From the NCBI GenBank assembly GCA_024509875.1, contig JAMPIV010014832.1, positions 844,911-908,910 of the forward strand: a DNA stretch of 64,000 nucleotides, written 5' to 3'. This document shows positions 59,520 through 64,000 of this stretch, one piece after another. The position numbers were made by a program, and so were the translations under genes. Under the pieces are notes generated by a model that was given only the letters and a program-made list of their open reading frames with translations, was not told the origin of the DNA and ran no database searches. Numbering within the stretch: the first letter of the stretch is position 1; every line of letters starts with the position of its first letter. This DNA is from Oreohelix idahoensis. Taxonomy: Eukaryota > Mollusca > Gastropoda > Stylommatophora > Oreohelicidae.

Positions 59520-59654
59520 GTGAGCATTCAGACAAATCTTATTTTCACTTATCACTATTAACATTTCACCAAGAATATATTGTCAAAACTTCAGACCTTT
59601 CATAGCAGATTCCTCTGCTGCGTTCTGTTATATCAGATTGTCAACTGTAATAAC

Positions 59655-59950
59655 AAATGCAAGGCTATGGAAGAGAACCAAACAATAGCCAGTACATCTG
59701 GAAATTAAACAGAGACATTGGGGATCGATAGATTGGGGATACCTACAAGAAACATGCAACCTGATATCATAGACTGCATCCCACAGAGGAAGAGAAGATT
59801 GAGGTGATCAAAGAAAGTGTGGAAAACAAAGGTAGAAGAGGAAGTGAAAGCAAATGGAACCTCGTGATGAGAGAATAAGTTGGCCCAGAATATAAATCAA
59901 TGGAGAAGAAGAGTTGTAGCCCCATGTTCCATCAGGAATTAAAAGAAGTG
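59655..59950 (+). mobile_element. Old LINE C-terminal remnant
   Basis: Traces such as KHAT-YHRLHPTEEEKIEVIK, GPEYKSMEKKSCSPMFHQ look like the last part of an RTE-like ORF2 (W...VVALCS-type ending), but every frame is broken. Confidence 0.4.
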
Positions 59951-60120
59951 GTAATGACGACAGAAATATGACATCGGGTATTCAAGAAAAACCTCATCAT
60001 ATAAACCAAATTGCCACAGAAACCACAGCATTTGATTGGTTGGTACAAGCTTCCTGGAAGGGGACCAGCTGCAGTGGTGGCTTCATGTTGTGTGAGGAGT
60101 GCAAAAGAAAATGATGATGA
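59951..60120 (-). repeat. Family R dispersed repeat copy
   Basis: The complement of 59990-60040 (GTGGTTTCTGTGGCAATTTG, then ATATGATGAGGTT) matches 10695-10735 well. Confidence 0.5.
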
Positions 60121-60229
60121 TGATTCAAGAAAAGCTTGGAACAAGAGACAACCTTTAAGATTTAGAAGAATAGATACGTAACTGTCAAAGAATGTGGCTG
60201 ACTACAGCAACTGGTAAGGCATAAAATGT

Positions 60230-61015
60230 CTTTAGTACTTGGGAAACTGATCAGAGTATTGCTAGACTGCATAAAGGAAGCTACAGATGGAAACTCAGAG
60301 AAGAACAAGCAGGATTTATAATAGGAGGATATGCACAGACTTCATTCCAAAATGCAGACTAGTCCTGAAGTAGTTAAATAAACTGGAATGTGTACAGTAC
60401 AGTTTTATGGAAAATACTGAGACATTAGGGAATCCCAAATAAGGTTAGAAAAATTATTAAAGGTAACTATCAAGAGACTGCCTACAGAACTATCCACAAA
60501 GAGAAACTCTGAGAAGTTTTTGTAACAGACTGGGATTAGAGAATGATATCTGCTGTCACTAATCATCTTCATTATATTTGTTGATTGGGCAACCTGGCAA
60601 ACAATATTTGCAAAATGGGAATGCAACAGACATTTGATCAATAACTTGAGTATTTGTAGAAACTTCAAACCAAAAAAGCTTCTGCTAATATGAACAAGTC
60701 ATCCAAAGTAAGTTACTCAGATAAATCCAGCTAAGATGGAAGAAAGTTCTCTATTAAGGAGATTTATGATGTGGCACAGAGAAAGCCAAAAAAAGTCTTG
60801 GCTAGTGGCTGATATTTTTTCTTCTACAAAAATCTACAGATTGGGCACCTGGAATGTCCAAATGCTAAACAAATAAGGGAAAACTGCACTGGTCACAACA
60901 GACATGAGAAACTACGACATTGACATACTGGGACTGTGCAAAGCAAGATGGAAGGGGATAGAAAGGAAGAAACTGAACACAGGGGAAATGGTGCTGTTGA
61001 AAAGGAAAACAAAGT
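60230..61015 (+). mobile_element. Scrambled RTE-like LINE remnants (RT, then endonuclease)
   Basis: 60290-60680 carries REEQAGFIIGGYAQTSFQ and LWKILRH-GIPNKVRKIIKG, RT blocks like those at 53395-53620. 60830-61015 reads LGTWNVQMLNK and DIDILGLCKARWKGIERKKL, an RTE endonuclease N-terminus. Endonuclease after RT is the reverse of the natural order, so these are two fragments or a rearrangement. Confidence 0.55.
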
Positions 61016-61287
61016 AACCAGAACTTCTTGCTTAAGCTAAAGAAGATGGCCCACTACAGAAAATGAGGACAAACAACAGTTGCAGTCGTATGTTCCACAG
61101 TGAGCAATAGGGAAGGGTATTGATGATGAGTGGCCTAAGGTATTGTTGATCTTCACTGCTTGTATTTTAAGCGTGTTGATCTTTATATTATAGCTGTCAC
61201 TCGTGAAAGTGAGTGTATGTTCTTACAGTTTATTTCTGTGGGTAATAAACTCAGGTGATCAGTAAACCTCATTTTTGGAGTTATATT

Positions 61288-61604
61288 ATTTTCTTCTTCT
61301 TCCTAGTTCATCCTGAAAAGGACGTTGGTTGCGTTGTGTCGCCGTTTACAGTGAAGCTGCGATATTTGCGCCTTTTGGCCCAGACACATCCGGCTTCTGC
61401 ACGGCATTCTTTTGGACCGGGTTTGCCTTCCCTCTTTGATCCCTACTCTCTCAGCCAGACTGCAGTGATGCAGCCTGTTTCCAAGACCACCACTTGGAGG
61501 TGGAGTAGGGTCTTGGTCAGCTCTGGTTCGCTGACCCTGACGCAAGCAGTCAAGCTATGAGTTGCAGACTGCATTCATCTCTTTTACTGTGTCTTCGGTC
61601 CCAA
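61288..61604 (-). mobile_element. SINE-like element with (GAA)n tail, copy 2
   Basis: About 90% like copy 1 (345-657), with target duplication GTTATATT (61280-61287 and 61605-61612). (GAA)n tail on the minus strand. Confidence 0.7.
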
Positions 61605-61612
61605 GTTATATT

Positions 61613-62305
61613 TCACATTTGCCTTTGATATTTGTAGTATTTCACTTGTTACCTATATTTTTTTTCCACATTGATACATTTTATACCCTCCCCCAGTCAT
61701 CAGCAACTTGTCTATTCTCCCTATCATTCAGTTTGTCAGTTCCCGTGACTCCATTAGGTACTTGACAGCATTCATATGCTACTGTTTATGTTGTAATTCT
61801 GCCAGTGTCCATCTATTTCAGATGTATCCTCCATCTTTCCTGTCTGTCATAGGGTCACTAATCCATGTGTTACTTGGTTAGTATGACTTCATTCTCCATG
61901 GGCTCTATATCTCTGCCTCGCAACTTAAGCTGAAAGTTGGTTTCTTCACTGCATTACAAGATAGGCTAAAAGTTTGTTTCTTCTTTATATGTCCAGTTTC
62001 ACTCTGTTTTCTTTCTCTTATCTGTTGTTCAGTGAGACCTTGTTTGGTCCTTTTCTAAGGGCCTTTACTCTCTAAGCTAATCAAGTTTTAGGATTATTCT
62101 TGGTGATAAACATTGTTGCGTGATCTTGAGTCGGTTAAAGGCTGTTCTCCTTGTTGGAGAATGAAATTGACTTCATATTACTTTTCTGCCTGTATTTTTC
62201 TTCTTAATGAAATTATTCTTCATTGAGCGATCGTGCTTATAGATGGAAGTTGCTGATGCTGGGTAAACTGACCGATTCAACTGTAGTAAGTTGATAACTC
62301 CAAAT
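61613..62305 (+). other. Intron sequence, nothing firm recognised
   Basis: T-rich. 61780-62060 has LINE-like debris in the minus strand but no continuous motif that I can name. Confidence 0.35.
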
Positions 62306-63270
62306 TGTTAAGAGTCTACATATATTCATATTTATTTACGTATACAAAAGTCATCAAATATGTCATCATACATTATATTATATACTCGTGCAGTCAAGTA
62401 TTGTCTAGGGAGCCGCGCTAGCGTAGTTGTTGCAACACCGCTCTGGCGACCGGGTGATACAGGATCAAACCCGGGCGACGGCATTTGAGGATTTTTCGTT
62501 GACCATGATTTGGACTGGATTAACTCGAGACCTGGCGAGGACATTTGAAGGAGTGTCGTCGACCAGGGACTGGCGGCTCCTGAGCCGACCCAGCTGCAAT
62601 GGGTACCTCCGAAATCGGCGAGTATTTACCTGAATGGTGAGGGACACCTGTCTCTGTACAAGAAATAAAGGGATACTCACGTAAAATCAATGTCAGGTTA
62701 GACATAAAAATAATAACCTGAGATTTCGCCTCGAGTATTAGCGGGCGAACGCAAAAAAAAAAAAAGTATTGTCTCGTAGACTAAATTATAACTGTCGAAC
62801 AACAATGTGGGCTGTATATACGCAATGCCGACGTGCGGACATTCGATAGTGATACCCAGACGGTTGACGAAAAATCAATGTCGATCAATTAAATACTCCC
62901 TGATAATTCCGCTCCAGGAAAACATTATATTTGAACAGAGATGCTCTTCCATTGCATCTGATAATAATAAGGCTAACCCTGGCCTTTCTTCAATAAGAAT
63001 TACTGCACGATTAATAACAATTCTGGGAGCAAAGTATAACACGTCTGACTTGAATGAAGTTCAGACTCTCAAGGGTGAAAATAGAACGTTGTCATGTGGT
63101 ACTATACCAACGTACCACGTCATCCTAATCCTAGACAACTATACATATTCGCATTCAATAAATATCGTGAAGCGCGAAACATCTTATATTTATAGCATCC
63201 TAATACATTAACACGTAACTTTAACGTGCTCGCAATTGTAACAGACGACATAATTAAACTTGTCGTAACA
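62306..63270 (-). repeat. Candidate LTR of a further element, containing a SINE
   Basis: TGTTAAGAGTC at 62306 and TTGTCGTAACA at 63270 give TGTTA...TAACA ends, about 597 bp without the SINE. On the minus strand the sequence just before it reads CCCCCATCGGTCAGGGGAA, partly polypurine. No second LTR or coding part is in the window, so it may be a 3' LTR whose element lies to the right, or chance. Confidence 0.35.
62407..62763 (+). mobile_element. tRNA-type SINE, third and distinct subfamily, poly(A)-ended
   Basis: Head AGCCGCGCTAGCGTAGTTGT and ACAGGATCAAACCCGGG (B-box like), a central part CTCCTGAGCCGACCCAGCTG resembling the SINEs at 40597 and 58452, and a 13-A tail. Target duplication AAGTATTGTCT (62396-62406 and 62764-62774). 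Confidence 0.82.
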
Positions 63271-63565
63271 TTCCCCTGACCGATGGGGGTTAAAAAAATC
63301 TATTCTATAGATTTTTTTTTACAAATAACTCGATTAATTATATCCAAAATTTACGAATTTGCGACATACGGCCCACGATGTTTTGAATAAAACAGTGTCG
63401 TAGGTCATTGTCAATATCCTAAATGTCAAAAAGTACATGGAAATAATACTAAGTTAAAGAAATGTCAACAGTCAGAAAGGATAGTGACTGATTAACTACT
63501 TAACTAAATGTGTTTTAAGTAAATTAAGATGTGGTGTATTAATAAAAAATCCTAAGATATAACTC
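63271..63565 (+). other. AT-rich sequence, nothing recognised
   Basis: Could be internal sequence of the candidate LTR element; no motif visible. Confidence 0.3.
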
Positions 63566-64000
63566 ATCATCTCATCTCAACCCATAACCCGTCATGGGTC
63601 GTAGGGGTGCCATGGTGGAAGCATCAGCAGACAGGGTCCTCCACTGCTCTCTATTCTCAGCAATGCGTACAAGTGTGGAGAAACGTGTCCTGCCCATTCT
63701 TTGATGTTATCAGCCCAGGATTTTCTTTGCCTTCCTCTTCTCCGTTTACCTTCGACTGTTCCCTGGAGGATCGTTTTCGAAAGGGAGTCATGATGAGTTA
63801 CATGCCCAAACCAGGCAAGCTTTCGACGTTTCACTATTGACAAAAGTGGTTCTTGGTGGCCTGCATAGGTGTTTATCTTCTCTCTAACATAGACATTTGT
63901 TTTGTGCTCTTTATAGCAAATGCGCAAAATTCTTCTATAACATTTATGCTCGAAAGCCTGAACCCTTCGCTCCGTATCTCTAACGTTTGCCCATTTAACG
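63566..64000 (-). mobile_element. RTE-like LINE 3' end, running out of the window
   Basis: Minus strand frame: SIVKRRKLAWFGHVTHHDSL, KTILQGTVEGKRRRGRQRKS, WADNIKEWAGH. This RRKL-WFGHV...GRRRGRQRK-W text is the C-terminus of a widespread LINE type in marine invertebrates. The 3' end has GATGAG repeats. The element continues beyond 64000. Confidence 0.75.

Noticed and set aside
58061..58390. 109-codon minus ORF with hAT-like flavour
   Set aside because: Too little conserved sequence to name a family; may be a decayed transposase or chance.
1..64000. CRISPR arrays, operons, rRNA or bacterial features
   Set aside because: The window is intron-rich animal DNA; the tandem repeats have no spacer structure.

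Overview
This is animal nuclear DNA: one intron-rich host gene on the plus strand, heavily loaded with retroelements. Sixteen exons with consistent splice sites and phases (1340 to 59519; 2532 bp, 844 codons in one continuous frame) encode the middle of AGRIN, the basement-membrane heparan sulfate proteoglycan. The order is Kazal, acidic Ser-Gly linker, Kazal, two Cys-rich exons, two laminin-EGF modules, Kazal, a Ser/Thr-rich exon, a Cys-rich exon, EGF, laminin G (three exons), EGF, EGF. The N-terminal modules should lie left of the window and the later LamG modules right of it. The repeat content (RNase H-bearing I-type LINEs, RTE-like LINEs, IN-before-RT Ty3/gypsy elements, tRNA-type SINEs) suggests an invertebrate. 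A lophotrochozoan, perhaps a gastropod mollusc, is my guess and not a demonstration.

Layout. 1-13.9 kb: exons 1-5, with a 5.6 kb antisense LINE (copy A, 3244-8866) in the first intron, older LINE and SINE debris, and two minisatellites. 13.9-38.7 kb: one 27 kb intron holding a minus-strand LTR retroelement (13940-38669, target duplication GTGAC). Inside it sit a second complete LTR element (18562-27903, duplication GTCGC) and, within its 5' LTR, a second copy of the LINE (copy B, about 32846-37803). 40.9-50.8 kb: exons 6-13, with a pogo-like DNA transposon (41193-44298) containing a solo LTR that itself contains another solo LTR. 51.3-56.7 kb: a second, related antisense LINE split by a sense-strand RTE-like LINE. 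56.9-59.5 kb: exons 14-16. 59.6-64 kb: old LINE and SINE remnants and a candidate LTR.

Most unusual content. (1) The inner LTR element is Ty3/gypsy by sequence but has integrase upstream of reverse transcriptase, the order known from Gmr1-like elements. (2) The outer element is a relative that keeps leader homology, a 19-residue gag start and a scrap of RNase H, but has no recognisable gag body, protease, integrase or RT. In their place it carries an uninterrupted 788-codon coiled-coil ORF followed, in another frame, by an RRM-like domain. This is the best candidate for an undescribed system here: a non-autonomous LTR element carrying a coiled-coil/RRM protein. (3) The two LTRs of that element are nearly identical over about 740 bp but unrelated at their U3 tips.

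All coordinates and motifs were read by eye. No alignment or search was run.
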